DNA of 64,000 bases. Origin: an uncultured bacterium. GTDB lineage: Bacteria > Bacteroidota > Bacteroidia > Chitinophagales > Chitinophagaceae. Under the pieces are notes generated by a model. That model ran no database searches. It was not told where the DNA came from and saw only the letters and a program-made list of their open reading frames with translations. The DNA lies in contig CAIXLY010000003.1 of NCBI GenBank assembly GCA_903920455.1, positions 102,304 to 166,303 on the forward strand, given 5' to 3'. Positions 1 through 8,351 of the stretch are shown in pieces. Position numbers and translations under genes: made by a program. Position 1 is the first letter of the stretch. Each line of letters begins with the position of its first letter.

Positions 1-1215
1 AAATTCTCATCCGACTACATCGTCTCGGGATTCAATAACTCGGTATTGGTAAACCGCTACCAGCCTTATGGCGGAGGCTATGGCCCAATCTACATGTCAA
101 ATACCAGTGCACTTAGTGGCATACTAAGAATGGGGATATCCGACCTGATGGAAGACAAGAAATTCATTGGCGGATTCAGGCTTGCAAACAATTTGCGGGA
201 CAATGACTACATGGCATCATTCCAGAATCTCAGAAAACGTTTTGACTGGGGCCTTACCTACTACAGAAGCAATCAGGAAAACTTTCCTGTATTTGATCCT
301 TATGATATCAAATCTCAGCTGAACAATAAAATGATATCTAGTCTCTACCAATTCAACATCAGCTATCCTTTTGATGAGGTAAGAAGTCTAAGGGCTAGCG
401 TGGGATACAGAAGAGACCGTGTAGTCATTAAATCAGATGCAAATTATCCTCCAACTGTTACGATGAATGATACCTTGCTCAACAATGCCCTTGTTAGGCT
501 TGAATATGTGCATGACAACACTATAAATAAGGCACTAAATATTTTAAACGGATTTAGGTATAAGGTCTATACCGATGTAAACTCCAGGGTGGTGAGCTCG
601 GATCAATCAGGCAAGTTCATGATCAACCTGGGTACCGATGTTCGCTATTACTATCCTATATACAGAAACTTCATCTGGGCAGGACGAGCAGCGGCAGACA
701 TCTCATTCGGATCACAAAAGTTGATCTACTATCTAGGCGGAACAGACGGGTGGTTGAATCCTAAGTTCAACAATGGAGTAAGACCTGCACCCGATCAAGA
801 ATATGCCTACCAAACCTTGGCACTGAACATGAGAGGTCATAAACAAAATGTAGCCAACGGAAATAACAACATGGTTATCAATAGTGAATTCAGGCTGCCA
901 ATATTTACAACACTCTTCAACAGGCCAATCAACAATGCATTCATTAGAAATCTACAAATAATTCAATTCCTAGATCTTGGAACTGCATGGAATGGCAAAT
1001 ACAATAAGATGGCCAGACCTTCAATTTTATATGGAACTCCTCCTATTCAGGTTAATGTCAAAGCTGGTGGCATAGGTCCATTTGTTGGAGGCTATGGTTT
1101 TGGTGCAAGAACAACCGTCTTGGGATACTTCCTCCGCGTTGATGCAGGATGGCCAATGGGTGGGTTCTTTGAAGGAAAACCTATCTGGTACTTTTCATTG
1201 GGACTTGACTTCTAA
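1..1215 (+). CDS. C-terminal part of a large TolB-like/surface-antigen outer-membrane protein (5' truncated by window)
   Basis: The reading frame is open from base 1, so the gene begins upstream of the window; 404 codons are visible before the TAA. The visible part is rich in aromatic residues with alternating polar/apolar strands and ends in an aromatic C-terminus (YFSLGLDF), as in outer-membrane beta-barrels. Bacteroidota have long proteins with an N-terminal TolB/PD40 beta-propeller and a C-terminal barrel of this kind. The glycine-rich stretch GPFVGGYGFGAR near the end resembles their last strands. The propeller itself is not visible, so the family is an inference. A different Omp85-like barrel is possible. 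Confidence 0.55.
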   Translation, partial: KFSSDYIVSGFNNSVLVNRYQPYGGGYGPIYMSNTSALSGILRMGISDLMEDKKFIGGFRLANNLRDNDYMASFQNLRKRFDWGLTYYRSNQENFPVFDPYDIKSQLNNKMISSLYQFNISYPFDEVRSLRASVGYRRDRVVIKSDANYPPTVTMNDTLLNNALVRLEYVHDNTINKALNILNGFRYKVYTDVNSRVVSSDQSGKFMINLGTDVRYYYPIYRNFIWAGRAAADISFGSQKLIYYLGGTDGWLNPKFNNGVRPAPDQEYAYQTLALNMRGHKQNVANGNNNMVINSEFRLPIFTTLFNRPINNAFIRNLQIIQFLDLGTAWNGKYNKMARPSILYGTPPIQVNVKAGGIGPFVGGYGFGARTTVLGYFLRVDAGWPMGGFFEGKPIWYFSLGLDF

Positions 1216-1342
1216 CCCATTGTAATTTTTTGTAGCGTAGTTGTTGATTTAAGCAGCTACGCTTCAGAAAAACAGCAAGATTTTCGGCTTTATTCACTTC
1301 CACTTTATTTTTACTCGACAGCGTCCTTCTCTATTTTTATAG

Positions 1343-3388
1343 ATGGATGAATGGTCAGATGGAATATGGAGGAGAATTCCGTTCGCCAGAATTTTCATCT
1401 TCTTCATTACGGGCATTGTCGTCGAAAGATTTCTAGTACTTCCCTCCTACCATTATATGGCATTTGGAGGATTCCTCTTACTCCTGCTTTTTATTGCACA
1501 ACAGCTTCCCCTTAGGCATCAATGGAAACTATCGGAAGCAAGAGGCTTCTCCATCCTGCTATTAATACTTGTCTTTGGAGGTCTCAACAGCTCATTAAAG
1601 TCTTGGGGGAATAATTCTACGGCAAACGAATTATCAACACAGAATTTAATCCGGATAGAAGGCGAACCTAAGCTATCGAGCAAAACGACAAGATATGTAA
1701 CAACTGTATACAGCTGGCAAGGGAACAGGTTCTCTAAAACTGGGAATTGCTACCTGTATGTCGATCTTAAGAATTCAAATAAACTTGAACAGGTTCAGCT
1801 GCTATTGACCATGGAGAAGCCAAAGGCATTGAAAAGCACCTCCAACCCTGGTGCATTTGACTTCAGCAAATATGCACAACAGCAGCAAGTTACTCATAGC
1901 GTGTACCTGCATGATGAAGAACAATGGGTAACCGTTGGCGCACAAGAAAAAAGAAAGAAATCATTAATAGAGAGGGCAAGAGGAAAAATTCTATTCATCC
2001 TTCGAAACACCATCAGAGATAAAATAAATATCGGACTTGCTGAAGCCATGCTGATTGGATTTAGAGAGGATCTTGACAGCGTATTGCTGAACGCTTATGT
2101 AGATACCGGAGTGGTTCATGTGATTGCAATTTCAGGATTGCACCTTGGATTAATATTTATGTTGATTGACCTTGGCATAAGAACACTCTTTGGTAAAAAA
2201 AGAGCACGCTATGCAGGTATTTTCATTACCATTCCCCTGTTGTGGGGATTTGCCATTTTAACAGGCTCTTCATCCTCTGTTAACCGGAGTGCGCTCATGT
2301 TTAGCGTTCTGATTATCGGTAAGGCAATTAGCAAAAGAAACAATAGTTTAAATGCCTTGTTCGCCTCTGCCTTTATATTGCTTTACTACAACCCTAGAGT
2401 TATCAGTGACATTGGATTTCAGTTAAGCTATGCTGCGGTAGGTTCAATTCTGTTATTCGAAAAAGGAATCAATCAGCTGGTATATCTAAAAAACAAGATG
2501 GCACGATACGGCTGGAATATGATCAGTATATCCATTGCTGCACAGCTGCTAACAACGCCTCTGGTAATTTTTCATTTTCATCGATTCCCAATACTTTTTC
2601 TATTTACCAATCTTGTTGCCATCCCCCTCTCGAGCCTTATTCTTGTCTTAGAAATACTGCTATGCATCTTATACTTGATGAACCTCAAGACTGAGTTGAT
2701 CATTACTAGTATTGAATTGCTGATGGATTGGATGAATGGATACATCAGATCAGTGAGCAGAATACCATTCGCCATGATGGATGATATTTATCTTAGCAAC
2801 CTTAATATCTTACTAGGCTTTCTGCTCTTTATGTTTGCCGCATGGACATTACTTCATCCATCAAAAAAACTATACAACAGCAGCATATTGCTAGTATTCC
2901 TGTTGTGCGCGTTACGATTGTATGAGCAAAGAATGCTTCAGCTTGAAAAAAAAGTAATTGTGCTCAACCTTAAGCAAGCGACTGCCATTGTCATTCAACA
3001 TGGGCAGCATGGAGTGATTGCGATATCGGAAAGCCAAAATGAAGTTCAAGGACCCTTAAAGAAGCTATTAAAAGAAACTGGACAAGCAACTGGAATCAAG
3101 CACTGGCAAATAAGGTCATTGCCAAATCTGCCACTTATTATTCACATTTCATCAAGTATCACAGACATCAAAAGTCAAGGTGAAGACAATAATATTGTCC
3201 TGATTGCTGGAAATCCTAGCCTCACACTTGAAGAAATGAAGATAAACAAGAGAAATTGCGAAAAGATAATCACCGACGGAAGCAATAAACTGTGGAAAAT
3301 TCAGCAATGGGAAAAAGAAGCCTATGGCCTACATTTGCCACTTCATTCAACTGCTGAAAAAGGACCTGCTACCTTCCTCATCAAATAA
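1343..3388 (+). CDS. comEC: ComEC/Rec2-family membrane protein
   Basis: 681 residues, with an N-terminal pair of membrane segments, a DUF4131-type soluble region (about residues 80-200, containing NPGAFDFSKY) and the polytopic Competence domain from about 230 to 510. The hallmark HVIAISGLHLGLIF lies near residues 257-270. In naturally competent bacteria ComEC forms the inner-membrane channel that takes up single-stranded DNA. The C-terminal 150 residues show no HxHxDH metallo-beta-lactamase motif, so the C-terminal nuclease-like domain of longer ComEC proteins is absent or degenerate. The ATG at 1343 directly precedes the first hydrophobic segment. It is followed 29 bases later by purH. Family call is firm; an active competence system cannot be judged from this window. 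Confidence 0.88.
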   Translation: MDEWSDGIWRRIPFARIFIFFITGIVVERFLVLPSYHYMAFGGFLLLLLFIAQQLPLRHQWKLSEARGFSILLLILVFGGLNSSLKSWGNNSTANELSTQNLIRIEGEPKLSSKTTRYVTTVYSWQGNRFSKTGNCYLYVDLKNSNKLEQVQLLLTMEKPKALKSTSNPGAFDFSKYAQQQQVTHSVYLHDEEQWVTVGAQEKRKKSLIERARGKILFILRNTIRDKINIGLAEAMLIGFREDLDSVLLNAYVDTGVVHVIAISGLHLGLIFMLIDLGIRTLFGKKRARYAGIFITIPLLWGFAILTGSSSSVNRSALMFSVLIIGKAISKRNNSLNALFASAFILLYYNPRVISDIGFQLSYAAVGSILLFEKGINQLVYLKNKMARYGWNMISISIAAQLLTTPLVIFHFHRFPILFLFTNLVAIPLSSLILVLEILLCILYLMNLKTELIITSIELLMDWMNGYIRSVSRIPFAMMDDIYLSNLNILLGFLLFMFAAWTLLHPSKKLYNSSILLVFLLCALRLYEQRMLQLEKKVIVLNLKQATAIVIQHGQHGVIAISESQNEVQGPLKKLLKETGQATGIKHWQIRSLPNLPLIIHISSSITDIKSQGEDNNIVLIAGNPSLTLEEMKINKRNCEKIITDGSNKLWKIQQWEKEAYGLHLPLHSTAEKGPATFLIK

Positions 3389-3417
3389 GTCTCTTTTCAG
3401 CCCTAAATATCCCACAG

Positions 3418-4938
3418 ATGCAAAAGAAGATTAAATCTGCGCTGCTTTCGGTTTTTTATAAAGATGGACTTGAGCCCTTGGTTAGAACACTCAATGAACA
3501 TGGTGTTACCATGTATTCAACCGGTGGAACCCAGCAGTTTATTGAACAGCTTGGCATTGAATGCATACCCGTAGAGTCAGTAACAGACTACCCTTCAATT
3601 TTGGGCGGCAGGGTAAAAACTCTCCATCCAAAAGTTTTTGGTGGCATCCTTGCAAGAAGGGCTGTTGATCAAGACCTGAAAGAGATGAAGGAATATCAGA
3701 TTCCTGAGATAGACTTGGTTGTAGTTGACCTGTATCCTTTTGAAGAAACATTGGCCAACACAACCGAAGAAAAGCTCATCATTGAAAAGATTGATATTGG
3801 TGGCCCATCGATGATACGTGCGGCAGGAAAGAATTTCAGCGACCTCTTGGTGATTGCATCAAAATCAGATTATGCTTCAGCCATTGAGATGCTTTCTGCA
3901 CAACAATGTTCTACCACACTGGAACAAAGAAAATCATACGCTGCAAAAGCCTTTCAAATTGTAGCGCATTACGATGTGGTCATTTCGAACTACTTCAATC
4001 CTGAAAACGATACACAGTTTCTTTATTCACAAGGGAATCCCCAAATCATGCGCTACGGAGAAAACCCGCATCAAAAAGGCGTGTTCTTCGGAAAATTATC
4101 CGAGCTATTTAATCAGCTTCATGGAAAAGAACTATCGTACAATAACCTTGTTGATGTGGAAGCTGCAGTACAATTGATCGCAGAATTTAAAGGGGAAACT
4201 GAAAGTACATTTGCCATCATCAAACATACAAACGTGTGTGGTATTTCAACACGCAAGACTACAGAAGAGGCCTGGAAGTATGCACTTCAAGGTGATCCTG
4301 AAAGTGCATTTGGAGGAGTGTTGGTATGCAATACTGCAATAAACAAAGCCACTGCTGAACAAATTAATGAAATCTTTTTTGAGGTGCTCATCGCTCCTGC
4401 ATTCGACAGTGATGCCTTTGAAATTCTGAAAACAAAAAAGAACAGAATTCTGCTTGAACAGATCAAGGACCATGCATCAGACAAACAATTCAAATCATTG
4501 CTCAATGGTGTATTGGTTCAGGGAGTTGATAAAGACAATATAGAAAAATGGGACGAGTCAGGTGCAAGACCATGTACAGAGGCGGAGAAGCTTGATCTAA
4601 CATTCGCCAACAAAATATGCAAGCACCTTAAATCTAATGCCATTGCACTTGCAAAAAATAGGCAAATAATTGGCAAGGGATGTGGTCAAACATCCAGGAT
4701 TGATTCTTTGCGTCAGGCTATTGAAAAAGCCGGTCAATTTAACTTTGATTTAAAAGGTGCTGTTCTTGCGAGCGATGCATTCTTCCCGTTTGACGACTGC
4801 GTGAAGATGAGCCATGCGGCTGGCATTGAAGCATTTATTCAACCAGGAGGATCTATACGCGATAAGGACTCTATCGAATACTGTAAACAGAATGGACTAG
4901 CGATGGTTATTACAGGGATGAGACATTTTAGACACTAA
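3418..4938 (+). CDS. purH: Bifunctional AICAR formyltransferase / IMP cyclohydrolase
   Basis: 506 residues, the usual PurH length. It catalyses the last two steps of purine biosynthesis: formyl transfer from 10-formyl-THF to AICAR, then cyclisation to IMP. The N-terminal MGS-like cyclohydrolase domain shows STGGT (34-38) and GGRVKTLHPK (about 63-72). The transformylase domain shows MRYGENPHQ (about 211), the catalytic-region IKHTNVCG (about 268), ESAFGGVL (about 294), SDAFFPF (about 453) and QPGGSIRD (about 475). The C-terminus MRHFRH is the normal family end. It is probably co-transcribed with comEC and the DMT gene that follows. Confidence 0.97.
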   Translation: MQKKIKSALLSVFYKDGLEPLVRTLNEHGVTMYSTGGTQQFIEQLGIECIPVESVTDYPSILGGRVKTLHPKVFGGILARRAVDQDLKEMKEYQIPEIDLVVVDLYPFEETLANTTEEKLIIEKIDIGGPSMIRAAGKNFSDLLVIASKSDYASAIEMLSAQQCSTTLEQRKSYAAKAFQIVAHYDVVISNYFNPENDTQFLYSQGNPQIMRYGENPHQKGVFFGKLSELFNQLHGKELSYNNLVDVEAAVQLIAEFKGETESTFAIIKHTNVCGISTRKTTEEAWKYALQGDPESAFGGVLVCNTAINKATAEQINEIFFEVLIAPAFDSDAFEILKTKKNRILLEQIKDHASDKQFKSLLNGVLVQGVDKDNIEKWDESGARPCTEAEKLDLTFANKICKHLKSNAIALAKNRQIIGKGCGQTSRIDSLRQAIEKAGQFNFDLKGAVLASDAFFPFDDCVKMSHAAGIEAFIQPGGSIRDKDSIEYCKQNGLAMVITGMRHFRH

Positions 4939-4975
4939 CAGGTATTGAAAATAAAGCGTAGACTTCAACACATTA

Positions 4976-5872
4976 ATGAATAATCCTTCTGAAAAAAATA
5001 GTGCGCTCTTTGCGGTAGGTGTGGTTTCCATTCTCTGGGGAACTACCTGGATGGCTTCAAAAATTGCGGTAAGGTCAATGCCCGCATTGCAGGTTTCTGG
5101 GATGAGACATTTGATCGGAGGCAGCCTCTATGTGGGCTATTTCTTTTTTAAAAAATTTCCATTCCCAACCAAAGAACAATTCATTAGAATTTTTTGGGTA
5201 TCCCTAATCATGTTTGTACTCTGTAATGGATTCAGCGTGATGTCTGTTCAATACATACCCAGTGGATTGGCTGCAGTGGTTGGCGCGATGTCGCCACTAT
5301 GGGTTGCGTTGTTGGGATTGCTAATTTTTCGAGATACGAAGCTATCACGTATTACTACAGCGGGATTATTACTTGGCTTTGGTGGCGTACTCATCACCTT
5401 CTACGATTACATCGAAGAACTTGCAAATACCAACTTCATCCTTGGTGTGATCTATGGCCTGATTGCCAGCATCACCTGGGCCCTAGGCACCTTACTCACA
5501 GTGAAAGATTCAAAGAAACTTGATCCTTATTATTCTATGGGATGGCAGATGTTCCTGAGCGGCATCATGCTTTCACTGTTTTCTTTTGCAACAAATCAGC
5601 ATGTGCCAATTAGCAGCATTGGAACAGAGGGCTGGCTTTCACTCACCTACCTTATTGTTGTGGGTTCTGTAATCGCTTTTATGGCATTCATTTATGCGCT
5701 GAAAAGACTTCCTGCAACGCAAGTCTCTATTCATTCATACATCAATCCGCTTGTTGCGATTATTATTGGAGACCTTATGATGCACGAGGGACTAACCGCC
5801 TACCTTGTGATTGGCACAATAGTTACCTTACTGGGTGTTTATTTGGTAAACAGAGGATTTAAGAAAGTATAG
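4976..5872 (+). CDS. EamA/DMT-superfamily transporter
   Basis: 298 residues with about ten hydrophobic segments arranged as two EamA repeats. WGTTWMASK in the first helix and the PLWVALLGLLIF segment are typical of the drug/metabolite transporter superfamily, and the second repeat ends IGTIVTLLGVYLVN. The family exports amino acids, nucleobases or other metabolites across the inner membrane; the substrate cannot be read from sequence. Its stop overlaps the 3' end of the convergent lutB-like gene by 14 bases. A related DMT protein lies at 11141-12013. Confidence 0.9.
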   Translation: MNNPSEKNSALFAVGVVSILWGTTWMASKIAVRSMPALQVSGMRHLIGGSLYVGYFFFKKFPFPTKEQFIRIFWVSLIMFVLCNGFSVMSVQYIPSGLAAVVGAMSPLWVALLGLLIFRDTKLSRITTAGLLLGFGGVLITFYDYIEELANTNFILGVIYGLIASITWALGTLLTVKDSKKLDPYYSMGWQMFLSGIMLSLFSFATNQHVPISSIGTEGWLSLTYLIVVGSVIAFMAFIYALKRLPATQVSIHSYINPLVAIIIGDLMMHEGLTAYLVIGTIVTLLGVYLVNRGFKKV

Positions 5873-7256
5873 CCTTGCTCTCTAATGCTTGCTTCTCGAT
5901 CCACATTTGATTAAATGTTTTTTCTGGGAATGCAAGATCAGCCCTGTGGCGGGTCCACCCCTTGAAAACCTTATTGATCATCCAATTTTTTATTTTGCTA
6001 TTTCCAGCATTCATGAGCTTTCTGTGAAGCATACCTTGTTGCCAGGCCGCCCAAGCAATTTTTTCCATCATGTTCCCCTCTCCGGCTCTAACCGCCTCTC
6101 TTCGATTATACAACAGCAATTCATGAAGATTGATTTTTACAGCGCAAACTTCAGTGCAGTTCCCGCATAGCGAAGAGGCGTGGCTAAGGTGCTTCCATTC
6201 GCCCAGGTCTTTGAGGTTGGGAGTAATCACACTTCCAATTGGTCCACTATACGTTGTTCCATAACTATGTCCGCCAATATTTTTATACACTGGGCAAGCA
6301 TTCAAACAGGCCCCACATCGAATGCAGTACAAGCTCTCTCTTGAAACAGGATCCTGAAGAATCTGTGTTCTTCCGTTATCCAGCAAGATGACATACATCT
6401 CATCAGGACCATCATGTTCATTAGGTTGACGAGGACCGCTGATGATTGAATTGTATACTGTAACCTGCTGGCCTGTTCCATACGTAGCAAGAAGAGGCCA
6501 GAAAAGCGCAAGATCCTGGAGATTGGGCAATACTTTTTCTATGCCCGTAATAACAATATGGGTCTTAGGCCATGCAGAACTCAATCTCGCATTTCCTTCA
6601 TTCTCTGTAATTGCTATGCTTCCTGTTTCTGGAATAATAAAATTTGCACCGGTGATGCCCACTTCAGCCTGCGTGTATTTTTCTCTGAGTTTTTCGCGGG
6701 CAACAAGTGTAAGTTCTTGAGGACTTAAATCCAACGGAGTTCCAAGGTGCTCATGAAATACCCTTGCACAGTCTTCCTTGCTTTTATGCATGGCTGGAGT
6801 TACGATATGGTATGGCGGCTCATCATCCAACTGCTGAATGTACTCGCCCAAATCTGATTCAATACTTTCAATGTTGTGGTTGGCAAGAAATTCATTCAGG
6901 TGAATTTCTTCAGTTACCATGCTTTTGCTTTTCACCAGTGTTTTGCAGTGCTTTTCCCTACAAATCTTAAGTACCGCTTCACATGCCTGCTCTACAGTCT
7001 CCGCCCATATCACTTTACCACCACGCTTTAAAAAATTAACTTCAAATTTTTCCAAGTTGATGTCTAGCGACTCTAATGCTTTCCATTTAAGATTCTTTGC
7101 TTTTTCACGGGCAAAATGAACATCACCAAATTGACTCTTTCCAATAGGTACAACTGCATTGTATTTGCCAATGTTGTGATTGATTGTATTTCTATGCTTA
7201 AGGTCTGCAGCTTTTAGAGTGCTCTTATCCTTGAAGATTGAAGCGATGGTTGACAT
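5859..7256 (-). CDS. lutB: LutB-type lactate utilisation iron-sulfur protein (LUD domain)
   Basis: 465 residues. An LUD domain (about residues 65-300, with GITGANFIIPETGSIAI) is followed by two ferredoxin-like cysteine clusters, CIRCGACLNACP near 312 and CGNCTEVC near 362, and a C-terminal helical tail. In Bacillus LutABC, LutB is the iron-sulfur subunit that oxidises L-lactate to pyruvate. Neither lutA nor lutC is adjacent here, so the partners must lie elsewhere. It starts 5 bases after the upstream DUF3109 gene, so the two are likely one transcript. The 3' end overlaps the convergent transporter gene. The family assignment is solid; lactate as substrate is by analogy. Confidence 0.9.
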   Translation of the reverse strand: MSTIASIFKDKSTLKAADLKHRNTINHNIGKYNAVVPIGKSQFGDVHFAREKAKNLKWKALESLDINLEKFEVNFLKRGGKVIWAETVEQACEAVLKICREKHCKTLVKSKSMVTEEIHLNEFLANHNIESIESDLGEYIQQLDDEPPYHIVTPAMHKSKEDCARVFHEHLGTPLDLSPQELTLVAREKLREKYTQAEVGITGANFIIPETGSIAITENEGNARLSSAWPKTHIVITGIEKVLPNLQDLALFWPLLATYGTGQQVTVYNSIISGPRQPNEHDGPDEMYVILLDNGRTQILQDPVSRESLYCIRCGACLNACPVYKNIGGHSYGTTYSGPIGSVITPNLKDLGEWKHLSHASSLCGNCTEVCAVKINLHELLLYNRREAVRAGEGNMMEKIAWAAWQQGMLHRKLMNAGNSKIKNWMINKVFKGWTRHRADLAFPEKTFNQMWIEKQALESKAILS

Positions 7257-7261
7257 GAATA

Positions 7262-7864
7262 CTATTTTTTGTCTTCTTTTTTATCGGGCTGAAAATATTC
7301 CTTGGCCACCTGCTCAAGCGCTTCATAAAATCCTTCACCATAAGCTCGGGTAATTGGCTCTTTAAGAAATTTGTATACAGGAACTTTTAATTCCTTCCCA
7401 AGGCTGCAAGCAGGACTACACATATCTTCTCTTGGTTCATAGTTTAACATATCATGATCTGAAAACCTGCTCTTGCTCTTTTTTATTGGATAGAGATGAC
7501 AGGAAATTGGTTTCTTCCAAGTAATAAGTCCACGGTTGTATGCCTCTTCAAATGAGCACTTGATAATACCAGCAGCATCGCGGAAACCATAGCTACAAAT
7601 TTTTCCATCGACCGTAGGCGTCACCCAGCCAAATTCTCTATCGTATCTGTATAGTCCATTTTGCTCCACTTCTTTTATCCCCTCTTTGGTCATCAACGGC
7701 TTTACAATTTCATAGGCATTTTTCACTTCGTCGAGTTCCTGATCGGAGATGGGCGCACCAGCGTCCCCATCCTCACAACATCCGCCCTTACACTTGCTAA
7801 GGTTACAGACAAATTGAGCCTCAACGATGTCATCACTCACCAGAACATTATCAATTACAATCAC
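7262..7864 (-). CDS. DUF3109 family cysteine-rich protein
   Basis: The start is placed at the GTG at 7864 (protein begins MIVIDNVLVSDD), not at the upstream TTG at 7882. The longer version adds MYKVFH and overlaps a TAnnTTTG promoter box (7880-7887). The 200-residue product has FVCNLSKCKGGCCEDGDAG near the N-terminus and CSPACSLG in the C-terminal half, a cysteine pattern suggesting metal or Fe-S binding. The function of DUF3109 is unknown. Co-transcription with lutB (5-base gap) hints at a link to iron-sulfur or lactate metabolism, but this is inference. Confidence 0.85.
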   Translation of the reverse strand: MIVIDNVLVSDDIVEAQFVCNLSKCKGGCCEDGDAGAPISDQELDEVKNAYEIVKPLMTKEGIKEVEQNGLYRYDREFGWVTPTVDGKICSYGFRDAAGIIKCSFEEAYNRGLITWKKPISCHLYPIKKSKSRFSDHDMLNYEPREDMCSPACSLGKELKVPVYKFLKEPITRAYGEGFYEALEQVAKEYFQPDKKEDKK

Positions 7865-7879
7865 GTGAAATACTTTGTA

Positions 7880-7887
7880 CAAAAATA
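7880..7887 (-). promoter_or_regulatory. Promoter -7 box for DUF3109-lutB
   Basis: On the minus strand the sequence is TATTTTTG, an exact match to the Bacteroidota TAnnTTTG -7 element. It ends 15 bases before the GTG start at 7864. No clear TTG was found at the -33 position. Confidence 0.5.
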
Positions 7888-8318
7888 GGGGTTAATTGGA
7901 TCTAAACAGGAGTCTGCTTATTCACAAAAGCCATCTACTTCACTTCAATGTGGGCTGACCATAACATAAAAGAACAAGCACAGTCGTCCCTCACAAATTT
8001 GCCCAATCAATAATGATTTAGCCGGAGCGGCCAGGTTACTAGGCCAGGATTTGACATACATGACTCATTTGAAGCAGTAATTAAATAAACCAAACAACAA
8101 CATCAAAGTGCCAACAAGTAAACTATCCAAGGGCCAATTTATCTTATCCATGCACAAAGTCAGCACCGGAGATCGACAATCCTCTACCTTCATTAAATAT
8201 TAATTGGTTGTTTTAGACCTGTATAATTTTCAAGCAATTTCCTGAGCTAGTCCGGCTAATTTTTGATTAACTTTATCCAGCTAGACCGGATGAAAGTCCG
8301 AACAAAACACCCAACCCT
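7888..8318. other. Long intergenic region between DUF3109 and dxs
   Basis: About 430 bases with no credible coding frame and no tRNA. It carries two similar 11-mers, AGCTAGTCCGG (8245-8255) and AGCTAGACCGG (8279-8289); the second is followed by a short palindromic GACCGGATGAAAGTCCG. These could be operator half-sites or a leader structure for dxs, but no known riboswitch class was recognised. Confidence 0.4.
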
Positions 8319-8351
8319 TTGTTTCTGTATCTAGCATTAAATTATTTCGCC

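Noticed and set aside
1232-1263. AGCGTAG...CTACGCT hairpin after the first gene as a terminator
   Set aside because: The stem is only 7 bp with a 16-base loop and no U tract follows.
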